Notes: generated by a model not told the origin, from the sequence alone. A stretch of 64,000 nt of DNA from Dyadobacter fanqingshengii (GCF_023822005.2 NZ_CP098806.1:3968001-4032000); one strand, 5' to 3'; positions 1 through 11,787 are shown, numbered from the stretch's first letter. Made by a program: numbers and translations.

Positions 1-6
1 AACCCG

Positions 7-618
7 CTATAATCCTATTTTCGCGGAAATATTGAAAGACTTGCGGTTTGTGAACAAAAGCTTTTGATAACCTTTCACGGTATAGGCCGAAACTTCCAGC
101 ATATTATTTCGTCGGTTTGCCATCAATTCAATTGTTTTCTCAGAACTATATATCCTGTTTTCAGACCGTAGGATCGCTTTTACCAACACAGGTTGCTGGG
201 TTGCGCTGTCCACCTTGATCATTAAATAACGCACTGGCAGATTCTCTCCATCCTTGATTTTGTATTCATAAATAGCCGAATCATTTTTGATTACCGAGTA
301 GCTGTTACGATATGCAGGCTTATTAATGTCGGCTTGCGCAAATAACTCCAGTTCCTTTTTCCAATCTGTTTCGATTTCCGCGCGTACTTCCTTTTTTCCA
401 TCAAGCTGGACCGTTTTGGCCACCTTTGGCTTTTTTTCATTCAGGTAAACTATCTGATTTTCGACGAAACCTTTAAGATCATAGTAAGCCTTCTTTTCGT
501 TGGGATCGGTTTCAGCTTCCCTGCAAGCGCTCAATGTAAGTAAGCATATGAGGATAACAATAAGGTTACATTTAATAAATACGGTACGGTTGAAAGGCTG
601 TTTTGAAGTGAAACGCAT
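7..618 (-). CDS. putative lipoprotein of unknown function
   Basis: About 203 residues from the ATG at 618, chosen because it gives a signal peptide: basic start, hydrophobic stretch, then LTLSAC, a lipobox with the acylated Cys near residue 32. The frame stays open upstream to 696, but that extension crosses the gpmI terminator and would put some 26 residues before the signal. The mature part is soluble, charged (Lys/Glu rich) and has no motif I recognise; alternating short hydrophobic segments suggest beta structure, as in many small Bacteroidota lipoproteins. It lies downstream of gpmI on the same strand but after a terminator, so it is probably expressed separately or by read-through. No function assigned. 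Confidence 0.7.
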   Translation of the reverse strand: MRFTSKQPFNRTVFIKCNLIVILICLLTLSACREAETDPNEKKAYYDLKGFVENQIVYLNEKKPKVAKTVQLDGKKEVRAEIETDWKKELELFAQADINKPAYRNSYSVIKNDSAIYEYKIKDGENLPVRYLMIKVDSATQQPVLVKAILRSENRIYSSEKTIELMANRRNNMLEVSAYTVKGYQKLLFTNRKSFNISAKIGL

Positions 619-649
619 TGGTAATGTTGACTTTATCGGCAGAAGATCT

Positions 650-681
650 AAAATAAAAACAGAGAGCCCAATGGACTCTCC
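650..681 (-). terminator. intrinsic terminator after gpmI
   Basis: On the minus strand an 8 bp GC-rich stem (GAGAGTCC/GGGCTCTC with one G-T pair, loop ATT) is followed by TGTTTTTATTTT. It lies 30 bp past the gpmI stop and before the lipoprotein start. Confidence 0.75.
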
Positions 682-711
682 GGTAAAGAACATCATTGTA
701 CCAGGTTTAGT

Positions 712-2244
712 TTATAGGATACTAATTCCTGTCATTTCCTCTGGCTTAGAAATTCCCATCAATTCGAGAATTGTGGGAGCGATATCAGCCAGCTTTCCAT
801 CTTTTATTGGATTCTGATAATTATTATCGACCAGCACACACGGCACCAGGTTCAATGAATGGGCCGTATTGGGCGAGCCATCGTCATTCAGCATATAGTC
901 TGAATTTCCGTGATCGGCAATGATAATGGATGAATAACCATGATTCAAGCCGGTTGTAACGACTGCCTGCACACATTGATCAACGGTTTCACAGGCCTTA
1001 ACTGCCGCCTCAAACACGCCTGTATGGCCCACCATATCCGGGTTGGCAAAATTGAGACAAACGAAATCCACCTCTTCTTTTTCCAACTCAGGCACAATCG
1101 AATCCCTGATTCCGAATGCAGACATTTCAGGTTGCAAATCATACGTAGCGACCTTCGGCGATTGGCAAAGCAAGCGGCTTTCGCCTTCAAATGGCTTTTC
1201 ACGCCCGCCCGAGAAAAAGAATGTGACGTGCGGATATTTTTCAGTTTCAGCAATGCGGATCTGTTTTTTACCCGCCGCTTCAAGCACTTCTCCTAATGTA
1301 TTGTTGAGATTATCTTTATCAAAAATCACATCTACACCTTTGAATGTATCATCATAATTGGTCATTGTGATGTATCTCAGATTTAGCTTGTGCATGTTTT
1401 GCTCATGAAAATCCTGCTGCGTCAGCACTTCGGTGATTTCTCGGCCCCTGTCCGTCCGGAAGTTGAAACACAATACAACGTCGCCGTCTTCAATGACAGC
1501 GATTGGTGTTCCGTCCGGATTGGTAGCAACGATAGGCAGGATAAATTCGTCCGTCACACCGGTTTCGTACGAATCTTTAATGGCTTTAAGCACATCACCG
1601 GATGGAACATGAGCACCTTCGCCGTGCACCATTGCATCGTATGCAAGCTTCACACGCTCCCAACGCTTATCACGATCCATGGCATAATAGCGACCCGTCA
1701 CGCTCGCAATGCGTCCCGTTGTTTGATCTAATGTTTGTTGAAGCTCTGTCAAAAAGCCTAATCCACTTTTCGGGTCGCAGTCACGACCGTCTGTAAATGC
1801 ATGTACAAAGACGTTTGTCAAACCTCTATCCGCAGCGATTTTGACGAGTCCCTTTAAATGATCAATGTGTGAGTGAACACCTCCATCGGAAACCAGACCA
1901 ATAAAATGCACTTTTTTATTATTTGTTTTCGCAAAATCCAAAGCACTGGTCAGCACAGGTTCGTTACCCAATGTGCCTTCGGTAACGGCCAGATTGATCT
2001 TCACCAAATCCTGGTAAACCACACGTCCTGCTCCGAGATTGGTATGCCCTACTTCTGAATTTCCCATCTGTCCGTCAGGAAGTCCGACAGCCAGGCCGCT
2101 GGCAGCAAGTTTGCTGTGCGGGTATTTTTGCATAATGCTGTCGTAAAAAGGAGTGTTGGCAGCTAAAACAGCGGAACGGCTTTCCTCGCCTGATTTGGCA
2201 ATGCCCCAGCCGTCCATGATTATAAGAATTACTTTTTTGCTCAA
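712..2244 (-). CDS. gpmI: 2,3-bisphosphoglycerate-independent phosphoglycerate mutase
   Basis: 510 residues, the usual length of the family. It interconverts 3- and 2-phosphoglycerate in glycolysis using two Mn ions and a phosphoserine. The N-terminal metal site (IIMDGWG, Asp near residue 10) and the GNSEVGH motif with the catalytic Ser near residue 62 are present, as are a downstream DGRD motif and the late metal motifs around IADHGNSDYM (residues about 445-455). The family belongs to the alkaline phosphatase superfamily. It lies in the same orientation as eno, the next glycolytic enzyme, with a small division gene between them and an eno terminator upstream, so gpmI and the division gene probably share a transcript. 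Confidence 0.96.
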   Translation of the reverse strand: MSKKVILIIMDGWGIAKSGEESRSAVLAANTPFYDSIMQKYPHSKLAASGLAVGLPDGQMGNSEVGHTNLGAGRVVYQDLVKINLAVTEGTLGNEPVLTSALDFAKTNNKKVHFIGLVSDGGVHSHIDHLKGLVKIAADRGLTNVFVHAFTDGRDCDPKSGLGFLTELQQTLDQTTGRIASVTGRYYAMDRDKRWERVKLAYDAMVHGEGAHVPSGDVLKAIKDSYETGVTDEFILPIVATNPDGTPIAVIEDGDVVLCFNFRTDRGREITEVLTQQDFHEQNMHKLNLRYITMTNYDDTFKGVDVIFDKDNLNNTLGEVLEAAGKKQIRIAETEKYPHVTFFFSGGREKPFEGESRLLCQSPKVATYDLQPEMSAFGIRDSIVPELEKEEVDFVCLNFANPDMVGHTGVFEAAVKACETVDQCVQAVVTTGLNHGYSSIIIADHGNSDYMLNDDGSPNTAHSLNLVPCVLVDNNYQNPIKDGKLADIAPTILELMGISKPEEMTGISIL

Positions 2245-2288
2245 AGTCTTAAAAATTAAATATTAATACGCAATGATCGATGGCCAGC

Positions 2289-2621
2289 TCATTCGCTTTT
2301 CTTGCCTTCGACCGGTTGATTTTTCTCGTCAACGATTACATATACTTCCTCATTGGGCTTCCGCATCATGAAATTCTCGCGAGCCCATTTTTCGAGCATT
2401 TTTGGATTTCCAAAAACCTCATTCCGCTCTTTCTTAACTTCCTTGATCTTTCCCAACAAAATTCCCTTTTCATGTTCCAGCTCTTTCATTTTCATCCGGT
2501 TAGAGATGACGATTCGCATGTTGTTATTATCAAGAAACAGGATCCAGACAAACCAAGCCAGGAATGTGGCGATGTAGAAATTTTTAAGCGTCTGGAAAGA
2601 CCAGAATGATCCTTTTTTCAT
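2289..2621 (-). CDS. DivIC/FtsB-like septum formation initiator
   Basis: About 110 residues from the ATG at 2621. The longer frame from 2654 would start inside the eno terminator hairpin, so the inner start (MKKGSFW) is preferred. Layout: short cytoplasmic N-terminus, one membrane helix (about residues 15-32), then a coiled coil (NRMKMKELEHEKGILLGK...), a NPKMLEKWARENFMM segment typical of DivIC/FtsB, and an acidic tail. FtsB/DivIC proteins form the FtsQ-FtsL-FtsB bridge of the divisome. It lies 44 bp upstream of gpmI. The family is diverse and short, so the call rests on topology plus the conserved W-A-R-E-N-x-x-M-x-x-P-x-E-E pattern. Confidence 0.85.
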   Translation of the reverse strand: MKKGSFWSFQTLKNFYIATFLAWFVWILFLDNNNMRIVISNRMKMKELEHEKGILLGKIKEVKKERNEVFGNPKMLEKWARENFMMRKPNEEVYVIVDEKNQPVEGKKSE

Positions 2622-2640
2622 AAGGGAAGCGAGTGTATAC

Positions 2641-2666
2641 AAAAACCGGAGCATTAAGCTCCGGTT
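2641..2666 (-). terminator. intrinsic terminator after eno
   Basis: Perfect 9 bp stem AACCGGAGC/GCTCCGGTT with a 5-base loop, followed by T-rich sequence on the minus strand; it starts 14 bp past the eno stop. Confidence 0.8.
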
Positions 2667-2679
2667 TCGATTATCAATA

Positions 2680-5146
<2,467 letters not shown>

Positions 5147-5215
5147 TTTATTGCTAAATCTATTGTTGCCTACTATTATTTTGAGCGAAATGCTCGGTGT
5201 TTTTAAACTGCGGTG

Positions 5216-5223
5216 CAAAACTA
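5216..5223 (-). promoter_or_regulatory. Bacteroidota-type promoter (-7 element) for carA
   Basis: Minus-strand TAGTTTTG matches the Bacteroidota -7 consensus TAnnTTTG and is followed by CACCGCAG. A -33 TTG is not obvious; the expected position is occupied by the T-run of the rplQ terminator. It lies about 70 bp upstream of the carA start. Confidence 0.5.
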
Positions 5224-5236
5224 TAAAATTTTACCC

Positions 5237-5271
5237 ATAAAAAAGGGTTAAACGAAACGTTCAACCCTTTT
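5237..5271 (-). terminator. terminator of the ribosomal superoperon after rplQ
   Basis: Minus-strand hairpin AAAGGGTTGAACG / CGTTTAACCCTTT with a TTT loop and one G-T pair, ending in TTTTTT. It lies just past the rplQ stop (5299). Confidence 0.88.
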
Positions 5272-5298
5272 CCATATATTCTTAATGATTATCCAAAA

Positions 5299-5880
5299 TT
5301 ATTCCTTTTCAGTAGTCGATTCTGGTGACTCATTGTTTTCAGCAGCCTCATCATTGGTTGCAGGTGCTTCGTCAGCAACTGGTTCCGCCTCAGCAACTAC
5401 CGGATGATCTTCTTTCTTAACAGGTGCCGCGGCTGCAACTCCCGTTTCATCTTTTTTCGCTCCACCTCTTCTGCTACGTCTTGTTTTTGCAGGTTTGTCT
5501 GCATTAGCAAGAAGCAATGCGTCATTGAAATCTACAAGTTCAATCAGTGCAGTTTCAGCAGCATCACCAAGTCTGCTTCCAAGTTTAATGATCCTAGTGT
5601 AACCACCTGGACGAGAAGCGATTTTATCCGAAACAACTCCGAAAAGTTCTTTTGTCGATTCTTTATCATTCAGATAAGAAAAAACAACCCTTCTGTTGTG
5701 GGTAGAATCTTCTTTGGCGCGCGTTAGCAAAGGTTCAACATATTTACGCAGTTCCTTAGCCTTAGCAAGTGTTGTTTCAATTCTCTTGTGGATAATCAAA
5801 GAAGAAGCCATATTTGATAGCATCGCCTTGCGGTGAGATGCTGTTCTTCCTAAGTGATTACCTTTCTTACCGTGTCTCAT
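5299..5880 (-). CDS. rplQ: 50S ribosomal protein L17 with acidic C-terminal extension
   Basis: 193 residues against about 120 for the common L17. Residues 1 to about 120 are ordinary L17 ([20 protein letters not shown], then the [18 protein letters not shown] region). From about residue 128 there is a short basic stretch ([12 protein letters not shown]) and then a roughly 50-residue tail of Ala, Glu, Pro and Val, ending in ESTTEKE, which is probably disordered. L17 sits near the peptide exit tunnel. It is the last gene of the alpha operon, 72 bp after rpoA, and is followed by a strong terminator. Confidence 0.96.
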   Translation of the reverse strand: MRHGKKGNHLGRTASHRKAMLSNMASSLIIHKRIETTLAKAKELRKYVEPLLTRAKEDSTHNRRVVFSYLNDKESTKELFGVVSDKIASRPGGYTRIIKLGSRLGDAAETALIELVDFNDALLLANADKPAKTRRSRRGGAKKDETGVAAAAPVKKEDHPVVAEAEPVADEAPATNDEAAENNESPESTTEKE

Positions 5881-5952
5881 TGTTTTGTTGTTTAGTTGCT
5901 TCGAGCGGCGGCTAGCGCGCTACAGAATACAGACTTATTATGGAATTATTTA

Positions 5953-6942
5953 TCAATCTTCGTCCAAACGATATTTGGCAACGTCCATTCCAAATGTGAG
6001 TTGTTTATCAGCTACAAGCTGTTCCAACTCAGTAAGAGATTTTTTACCAAAATTACGGAATTTCATCATGTCTGAAATTTCCAGCCTAACCAAATCACCA
6101 AGTGATTTAACGTCAGCTGATTTCAAACAGTTGTATGCACGTACAGAAAGATCCAGCTCAGACAATGAAGTCTTAAGCAGTTTTCTCATACGTAACATTT
6201 CTTCATCCACTTGATTATCCTCTTCTGCTTTCTGCTTCTCAAACGTCATTGTTTGATCAGAGAATAGCATAAAGTGTTGAATCAAAATGTTTGCAGCCCC
6301 TTTTAACGCATCTTCCGGATGGATAGAACCATCTGTCTGAATGTCGATCAAAAGACGCTCATAATCTGTACGTTGTTCTACACGTGTATTTTCAACACTG
6401 TATTTAACGTTTTTAATTGGCGTATAAATAGAATCCACCGCGATGTATCCAAATGGCAATTCGTTTGCACGTGGCTCATCAGCAGGGACATATCCTCTTC
6501 CTTTGTCCAAAAGAAGTTCCATTTCGAACTCTTTCTGGTCATCAATATGGCATATAACCTGATCCGGGTTTAAAACTTCAAATGCATTGGTAAACTTGCC
6601 AATGTCTCCCGCTGTGATAACGGATACATTTTTAAGGTTGACAACGATTCTGCTTTCGTTCAGATCAGAAACTTTTTTAAAACGAACCATTTTAAGGTTC
6701 AGGATGATTTCTGTTACATCCTCAACTATACCTTCGATAGAAGAAAATTCATGAAGAACACCAGGGAACTTCACGCTCGTGATGGCATAACCTTCCAAAG
6801 ATGAAAGAAGTATTCTACGTAATGCATTACCAATGGTTACGCCGTATCCTTTCTCTAAAGGCTTAAACTCAAACAACCCGTGAAAGTCGTCTGCTTTTTC
6901 CATGACGACCTTATCAGGCATTTGGAAAGCTAATATTGACAT
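5953..6942 (-). CDS. rpoA: DNA-directed RNA polymerase alpha subunit
   Basis: 329 residues, the normal length. The N-terminal dimerisation domain (about 1-230; [30 protein letters not shown]) assembles beta and beta-prime; the C-terminal domain (about 250-320; [22 protein letters not shown] and [12 protein letters not shown]) binds UP elements and activators. The start has a clear AGGAG eight bases before the ATG, unusual in this window, where most genes lack a Shine-Dalgarno site. It lies between rpsD and rplQ as in the classical alpha operon, with a hairpin and a 14 bp palindrome in the 123 bp leader. Confidence 0.97.
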   Translation of the reverse strand: MSILAFQMPDKVVMEKADDFHGLFEFKPLEKGYGVTIGNALRRILLSSLEGYAITSVKFPGVLHEFSSIEGIVEDVTEIILNLKMVRFKKVSDLNESRIVVNLKNVSVITAGDIGKFTNAFEVLNPDQVICHIDDQKEFEMELLLDKGRGYVPADEPRANELPFGYIAVDSIYTPIKNVKYSVENTRVEQRTDYERLLIDIQTDGSIHPEDALKGAANILIQHFMLFSDQTMTFEKQKAEEDNQVDEEMLRMRKLLKTSLSELDLSVRAYNCLKSADVKSLGDLVRLEISDMMKFRNFGKKSLTELEQLVADKQLTFGMDVAKYRLDED

Positions 6943-7025
6943 AGTCCTTGCTCCTTTTATAGTAGTAAATGATAGTTGATCACGCTACCGTTACCTTTGC
7001 GATCGCAAAATTGCCGTTAACGGCT

Positions 7026-7052
7026 AAAAGCACGCCTGGTAAACAGGCGTGC
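7026..7052 (-). terminator. hairpin between rpsD and rpoA, terminator or attenuator
   Basis: Perfect 9 bp stem GCACGCCTG/CAGGCGTGC with a 5-base loop followed by TTTTAG on the minus strand, 14 bp past the rpsD stop. The short T-run suggests partial termination or mRNA end protection rather than a full stop. Confidence 0.55.
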
Positions 7053-7065
7053 AGTAATATGAAGA

Positions 7066-7671
7066 TTATTTAGAATACAACTCAACGATAAGTTGTTCGT
7101 TGATGTTTTCAGGAATTTGTTCACGTTCCGGGAACGTTACGAATTTACCTGTCAATTGCTGACCATCCCACTCTAACCAGTTGAATCCTTTTGAGCTGTG
7201 ACCAGCAAGGCTTTCAGAAACTGATTCAAGAGACTTAGATTTCTCACGCACTGTAACGATCTGTCCAGGACGCAGAGAATAAGAAGGAATGTTTACAATT
7301 TCACCATCAACAAGTATATGTTTGTGGGAAACAAGCTGACGAGCAGCCCGTCTGGTTGGAGCGATGCCCAAGCGGTAAACTGTATTATCAAGACGAGCTT
7401 CGCAGTATTTCAATAGGTTTTCACCAGTAATACCTTCTTTAACCGAAGCCTTTTCAAATAGATTACGGAATTGCCTTTCAAGAATACCATAAATGAATTT
7501 CACCTTCTGCTTTTCCATCAATTGTAAAGCATACTCTGATTTCTTAGAGCGGCGACCCTTTCCATGAACTCCTGGAGGGTAATTTTTCTTTGCAAGCGCT
7601 TTGCTCGGGCCCATGATGGGTTCTCCGTAACGTCTTGCAATTTTCGATTTGGGACCTGTATAACGTGCCAT
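7066..7671 (-). CDS. rpsD: 30S ribosomal protein S4
   Basis: 201 residues, normal length. S4 is a primary 16S rRNA binder that nucleates small-subunit assembly and in many bacteria represses its own operon. The N-terminal part ([18 protein letters not shown]) and the S4 RNA-binding domain (about 91-155; [31 protein letters not shown]) are intact. It lies between rpsK and rpoA in the alpha operon, with 86 bp before it that hold no clear hairpin. Confidence 0.97.
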   Translation of the reverse strand: MARYTGPKSKIARRYGEPIMGPSKALAKKNYPPGVHGKGRRSKKSEYALQLMEKQKVKFIYGILERQFRNLFEKASVKEGITGENLLKYCEARLDNTVYRLGIAPTRRAARQLVSHKHILVDGEIVNIPSYSLRPGQIVTVREKSKSLESVSESLAGHSSKGFNWLEWDGQQLTGKFVTFPEREQIPENINEQLIVELYSK

Positions 7672-7757
7672 TAAAAACTTTTTATTTTACTTAAATTATT
7701 TGAAAACCATTCTGTAACCCCAGTGTCCAAATTACGAATGGGCATTATATTGAAATA

Positions 7758-8153
7758 CTATACTCTCCGACGTTTTGGAGGACGGCAACCATTGTGTGGC
7801 AGCGGAGTAATATCTCTGATTGTAGTTACTTCGATTCCCGCATTCTGAATAGTACGAATCGCCGATTCGCGTCCAGAACCAGGTCCTTTAACGAACACCT
7901 CGGCCTTGCGCATTCCCAGGTCAAAAGCAACCTGAGCACAGCTTTGAGCTGCTGTTTGTGCAGCATAAGGAGTGTTCTTTTTAGAACCACGGAATCCCAT
8001 TTTACCAGCAGATCCCCAGGAGATTACCTGGCCATTATTATTGGTAATAGAGATGATAATGTTATTGAAGGAAGCTTTGATGTGTACTTGACCCACCGAC
8101 TCCACTACGACAACTCTCTTTTTTGCTTTATCTTTTCTTTTATTTTGTGCCAT
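7758..8153 (-). CDS. rpsK: 30S ribosomal protein S11
   Basis: 131 residues. S11 lies on the 30S platform near the mRNA exit. After a basic N-terminus ([17 protein letters not shown]) it shows [20 protein letters not shown], the [15 protein letters not shown] segment and the C-terminal [16 protein letters not shown] signature. It lies 41 bp after rpsM, with the usual gene order. Confidence 0.97.
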   Translation of the reverse strand: MAQNKRKDKAKKRVVVVESVGQVHIKASFNNIIISITNNNGQVISWGSAGKMGFRGSKKNTPYAAQTAAQSCAQVAFDLGMRKAEVFVKGPGSGRESAIRTIQNAGIEVTTIRDITPLPHNGCRPPKRRRV

Positions 8154-8194
8154 TGCTTATGGATAGAAATGTGGTTTTACCCACCGCTCACTGA

Positions 8195-8572
8195 TTATTT
8201 AGTAGCCTTTTTCTTGTTCGCGATTGTTTTGCGTTTACCCTTACGAGTACGAGAGTTGTTCTTTGTCCTTTGTCCGCGCAATGGTAAACCCTTACGGTGA
8301 CGAAGACCTCTGTAACAAGCGATATCCATTAAGCGCTTAATGCTCAGTTGAACTTCTGATTTAAGTGCACCTTCTACTTTATATTCACCTGCTATAACCG
8401 CACGAACTGCACCAGACTCTTCATCGTTCCAGTCAATCACCTTTTTATTGATGTCAACTCCTGCTTTCTCCAGAATTTTTTTCGCTGAACTGCGTCCAAT
8501 TCCGAAGATATAAGTTAGTGAGATTTCGCCCCTTTTACGGTCGGGAATATCAACTCCTGAAATACGTGCCAT
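8195..8572 (-). CDS. rpsM: 30S ribosomal protein S13
   Basis: 125 residues. S13 sits at the head of the 30S subunit and contacts the P-site tRNA and the 50S subunit. Starts [17 protein letters not shown], has the helix-two-turn-helix segment ([18 protein letters not shown]) and the basic C-terminal [19 protein letters not shown] tail. It starts 5 bp after the rpmJ stop. Confidence 0.97.
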   Translation of the reverse strand: MARISGVDIPDRKRGEISLTYIFGIGRSSAKKILEKAGVDINKKVIDWNDEESGAVRAVIAGEYKVEGALKSEVQLSIKRLMDIACYRGLRHRKGLPLRGQRTKNNSRTRKGKRKTIANKKKATK

Positions 8573-8577
8573 AATGA

Positions 8578-8694
8578 TTAACCTTGTCTTTGTTTATACC
8601 GTGGGTTCTTTTTGTTAATAACATACACTTTACCCTTTCGGCGTATAACCTTGCAGTCCTCACTGCGTTTCTTTACTGATGCTTTGACTTTCAT
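8578..8694 (-). CDS. rpmJ: 50S ribosomal protein L36 (zinc-independent type)
   Basis: 38 residues, read directly from the reverse complement: starts [15 protein letters not shown], ends [10 protein letters not shown], then TAA. L36 binds 23S rRNA near the peptidyl transferase region. The zinc-ribbon form has a C-C-C-H set; here only one Cys (residue 14) is left and the others are replaced ([21 protein letters not shown]), so this looks like the zinc-free version common in Bacteroidota. It sits between infA and rpsM, 5 bp before rpsM. Confidence 0.93.
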   Translation of the reverse strand: MKVKASVKKRSEDCKVIRRKGKVYVINKKNPRYKQRQG

Positions 8695-8735
8695 CTCGAA
8701 TGTTACTTGTTGTTAATAATGAGGTCGTCTTCTCC

Positions 8736-8954
8736 CTATTTATACCGGTAAGTAATTCTTGCCTTTGATAAGTCGTAAGGAGACATTTCCAACTTAACAC
8801 GGTCACCCGGCAAAATTTTTATATAGTGCATTCTCATCTTTCCTGAAATGTGTGCAATAACTTCATGCTTATTCTCTAAAATTACACGAAACATTGCATT
8901 GGAAAGCGCTTCTAAAATAACTCCGTCTTGTTCGATTGATGCTTGTTTTGCCAT
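8736..8954 (-). CDS. infA: translation initiation factor IF-1
   Basis: 72 residues, the family length, a single OB-fold (S1-like) domain: [11 protein letters not shown], then [20 protein letters not shown], ending in [14 protein letters not shown]-1 binds the 30S A site during initiation. It lies 12 bp after map and 41 bp before rpmJ, as in other bacterial spc-alpha junctions. Confidence 0.97.
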   Translation of the reverse strand: MAKQASIEQDGVILEALSNAMFRVILENKHEVIAHISGKMRMHYIKILPGDRVKLEMSPYDLSKARITYRYK

Positions 8955-8966
8955 TCGTAGCGTTAA

Positions 8967-9764
8967 TTACATTACTTCAACCATAAGGCTGGTGTTGGCC
9001 GTCACTTTTTCTATATAATCGAATGTTGTCAGAATCTCGGCTTTGCCTTTACGAACAACAACCGTGTGCTCAAAATGAGCTGAATATTTTCTGTCTGTTG
9101 TCCTGATTGTCCAACCGTCGCGCTCTTGCATGACCGTTTTCACACCGAGATTAATCATTGGCTCAATTGCTAAAACCATTCCTTCTCGCAATCGGATACC
9201 TTTTCCTCTTTTTCCGTAGTTTGGCACCTCAGGGCTTTCATGGAGATCTTTCCCAACACCGTGTCCTACTAATTCCCGCACAACCGTATATCCTCTTTCT
9301 TCCACGTAATTCTGAACAGCAAATCCAACATCACCTATCCTAAGTCCATCTACCGCTTGCTCAATTCCTTTGTATAACGATCTTTTCGTCGCAGTCAACA
9401 GGTCCCTAACCTCCTGCGTCACCTCCCCAACGGGATAAGTATAAGCGCTATCACTATGAAAACCGTTTAACTTAACACCACAGTCGATCGAAACGATGTC
9501 TCCTTCTTTCAATGCGTAGTTTCCTGGAATACCATGAACCACAACTTCATTTACAGAAATACAGAGAGATGCAGGAAATTTATTAAATCCTTTAAAAGAC
9601 GGGATGCCTCCATAGTCTCTTATATACTCCTCAGCAACAGCATCGAGCTTGTTAGTTGTCACTCCTGGCTTAACCCATAGTGCAACCTCAGCATGCGCTT
9701 TGCCTAAAACTTGCGCACTTTTTCTTATCAGCTCAATCTCCTCCTCTGTCTTTAAATAAATCAT
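8967..9764 (-). CDS. map: type I methionine aminopeptidase
   Basis: 265 residues from the ATG at 9764; a GTG directly before it (9767) is a possible alternative. The enzyme removes the initiator Met from nascent chains. The five metal ligands of the pita-bread fold are visible: Asp in VSIDCGV, Asp in FHSDSAYTY, His in GHGVGKDLHE, Glu in LAIEPM and Glu in FEHTVVV. It lacks the zinc-finger N-terminus, so it is the short MetAP1 type. It begins 8 bp after the secY stop and precedes infA, a conserved arrangement. Confidence 0.96.
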   Translation of the reverse strand: MIYLKTEEEIELIRKSAQVLGKAHAEVALWVKPGVTTNKLDAVAEEYIRDYGGIPSFKGFNKFPASLCISVNEVVVHGIPGNYALKEGDIVSIDCGVKLNGFHSDSAYTYPVGEVTQEVRDLLTATKRSLYKGIEQAVDGLRIGDVGFAVQNYVEERGYTVVRELVGHGVGKDLHESPEVPNYGKRGKGIRLREGMVLAIEPMINLGVKTVMQERDGWTIRTTDRKYSAHFEHTVVVRKGKAEILTTFDYIEKVTANTSLMVEVM

Positions 9765-9772
9765 CACAAATG

Positions 9773-11086
9773 TCAGATAGCAACACTCTCAGTCCTACCT
9801 GTAACACGCCCAGACTTCATCAACCCTTCGTATCTACGCATTAACAGATAACTTTCAATTTGTTGAAGCGTATCCAAAACAACCCCTACCATAATTAGTA
9901 AAGAGGTTCCTCCGAAGAAATGTGCAAAATCTGTTGACACACCCAAAAGACTGGCAAATGCCGGCAATGTTGCAACAACTGCAAGCATCAGAGATCCGGG
10001 GAACGTAATGCGGTCAAGTATCGAGCTGATATATTCAGAAGTTTGCTGTCCCGGTTTTACACCAGGAATAAAGCCACCACCTCTTTTCATATCATCTGCA
10101 ATCTGTTGCGGATTGACCGATATTGCTGTATAAAAGAATGTAAATACAATGATCAAAACAGCAAATAACAAATTGTATTGCCAAGTGGTATAATTCGCGA
10201 AGATCGTCGCAACATTACTCGCAAAATCACTTTTTTCTGCAAAATAAGATGCGCCCAGCGATGGAATAAACATCAGCGCCTGAGCAAAAATGATCGGCAT
10301 TACACCAGCAGCATTAAGCTTTAACGGCAAATACTGACGCTGCCCACCCATCACACGATTACCAACAACCTGCTTTGCGTATTGGATTGGTATCCTACGT
10401 ACTGCTTGCGTCAACATTACTGCACCCATTATCACAAAATAAAGAGCGACGATTTCAAGTACTGTCAACAAAATCTGACCGCTACCGCGTGACACGAACT
10501 CCTTGTAAATTGCTCCTGGGAATCTGGAAACAATACCGATCATAATCAGCATTGATATCCCGTTGCCAATTCCTTTATCTGTAATTCTCTCTCCCAACCA
10601 CATACAGAACATTGTTCCAGCAGTTAAAACAAAAACAGAGGATATAGAGAAAAGGCTTCTTGATACCAATAAAGCCTCATCAGGAACTGTAGTATTTAAA
10701 TAAGCTGTACCCTGAACCAGAGTAACCACGATAGTAAGAACTCTGGTGATTTGATTCAGCTTCTTACGGCCAGACTCTCCTTCTTTTTGCATCTTCTGAA
10801 AATACGGCAAGGCCATAGTCAGAAGTTGAATTGCAATCGAAGCCGAGATATATGGCATGATACCCAACGCAAAAATCGATGCCTTACTGAATGCCCCTCC
10901 TAAAAAGGTATCCAGAAGACCCAACAATCCCTGAGTGGAAACATTCATTTGATCCGGTTCAACGCCGGGCAAAGCCACGTAAGACCCCAAACGGAAAATC
11001 GTTATAAACAAAAGAGTGTTGAGAATTCTTGTTCTCAACTCTTCAATTGCAAATATGTGTTTTATAGTCTCTAAAAATCGTTTCAT
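9773..11086 (-). CDS. secY: protein translocase channel subunit SecY
   Basis: 437 residues with ten predicted membrane helices. Forms the SecYEG channel for Sec-dependent export and membrane insertion. The N-terminal segment (FRLGSYVALPGV), the plug/TM2 region (GLLDTFLGGAFSKASIFALGIMPYISASI) and the cytosolic loop with QQIADDMKRGGGFIPGVKPG are all typical. It lies in the spc operon between rplO and map. Confidence 0.97.
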   Translation of the reverse strand: MKRFLETIKHIFAIEELRTRILNTLLFITIFRLGSYVALPGVEPDQMNVSTQGLLGLLDTFLGGAFSKASIFALGIMPYISASIAIQLLTMALPYFQKMQKEGESGRKKLNQITRVLTIVVTLVQGTAYLNTTVPDEALLVSRSLFSISSVFVLTAGTMFCMWLGERITDKGIGNGISMLIMIGIVSRFPGAIYKEFVSRGSGQILLTVLEIVALYFVIMGAVMLTQAVRRIPIQYAKQVVGNRVMGGQRQYLPLKLNAAGVMPIIFAQALMFIPSLGASYFAEKSDFASNVATIFANYTTWQYNLLFAVLIIVFTFFYTAISVNPQQIADDMKRGGGFIPGVKPGQQTSEYISSILDRITFPGSLMLAVVATLPAFASLLGVSTDFAHFFGGTSLLIMVGVVLDTLQQIESYLLMRRYEGLMKSGRVTGRTESVAI

Positions 11087-11145
11087 GTCGTGGGCTTACA
11101 TTAGCTATTCATTATAAACAACTTGCGCTTACAAGAACAACAAAA

Positions 11146-11592
11146 TTATAACTTAACCGCCTTACCTCCAGCTTTCTCAATAGCTTCAACAGCTGATGCG
11201 GAAAATCCGTTTGCCTGAACCTCAACTGCGATCGACACCTGGCCTCTATTCAGAATTTTAACTAAATCCTTTTTAGCGCACAAGCCATTCTCGCGAATCA
11301 AATCCAACGTAATTACGGCCGCACCGGTTTTTTCAGCCAATGCCTGAATTGCGTCGAGATTGAGGGCTTTATATTCTACCCGATTTATATTATTAAACCC
11401 AAATTTTGGTAAACGTCTTTGAAGCGGCATTTGACCACCCTCAAAACCCACCTTCCGGCTGTAACCAGAACGTGATTGAGCTCCTTTATGTCCACGTGCA
11501 GCTGTTCCTCCTTTTCCGGAGCCCTGACCACGTCCAACTCTCTTTCCTGTCTTAACAGAGCCAACAGCCGGTTTTAATGAACTAAGATTCAT
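11146..11592 (-). CDS. rplO: 50S ribosomal protein L15
   Basis: 148 residues. The Gly/Arg/Lys-rich N-terminal arm (KTGKRVGRGQGSGKGGTAARG) that threads through 23S rRNA is present, followed by FEGGQMPLQRRLPKFGF and a globular C-terminal half. A late assembly protein of the large subunit. It lies 15 bp after rpmD and 59 bp before secY. Confidence 0.97.
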   Translation of the reverse strand: MNLSSLKPAVGSVKTGKRVGRGQGSGKGGTAARGHKGAQSRSGYSRKVGFEGGQMPLQRRLPKFGFNNINRVEYKALNLDAIQALAEKTGAAVITLDLIRENGLCAKKDLVKILNRGQVSIAVEVQANGFSASAVEAIEKAGGKAVKL

Positions 11593-11607
11593 AACTTTAA
11601 TTATATG

Positions 11608-11787
11608 TTAAATTTCTTCTACTTTAACCAAGTGGCTTACCTTGCGGATCATACCAGCAATGGCATCGCTATTTTCCTTTTCAACCGTTCTGTTCAACTT
11701 ACCAAGACCCAAGGCCTTAATAGTAAGCTTTTGTCTTTCCGGACGATCGATTGTGCTTTTAATTTGTGTAATACGTACTTTTGACAT
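11608..11787 (-). CDS. rpmD: 50S ribosomal protein L30
   Basis: 59 residues from the ATG at 11787 (MSKVRITQIKSTID). A GTG two codons earlier (11793) is also in frame but family members begin at this Met. L30 is small and has a ferredoxin-like fold: RPERQKLTIKALGLGKLNRTV is the characteristic segment. It sits between rpsE and rplO. Confidence 0.95.
   Translation of the reverse strand: MSKVRITQIKSTIDRPERQKLTIKALGLGKLNRTVEKENSDAIAGMIRKVSHLVKVEEI

Noticed and set aside
940..1731. Several plus-strand open frames inside gpmI
   Set aside because: They mirror the codon pattern of the real minus-strand gene; their products have no recognisable features.
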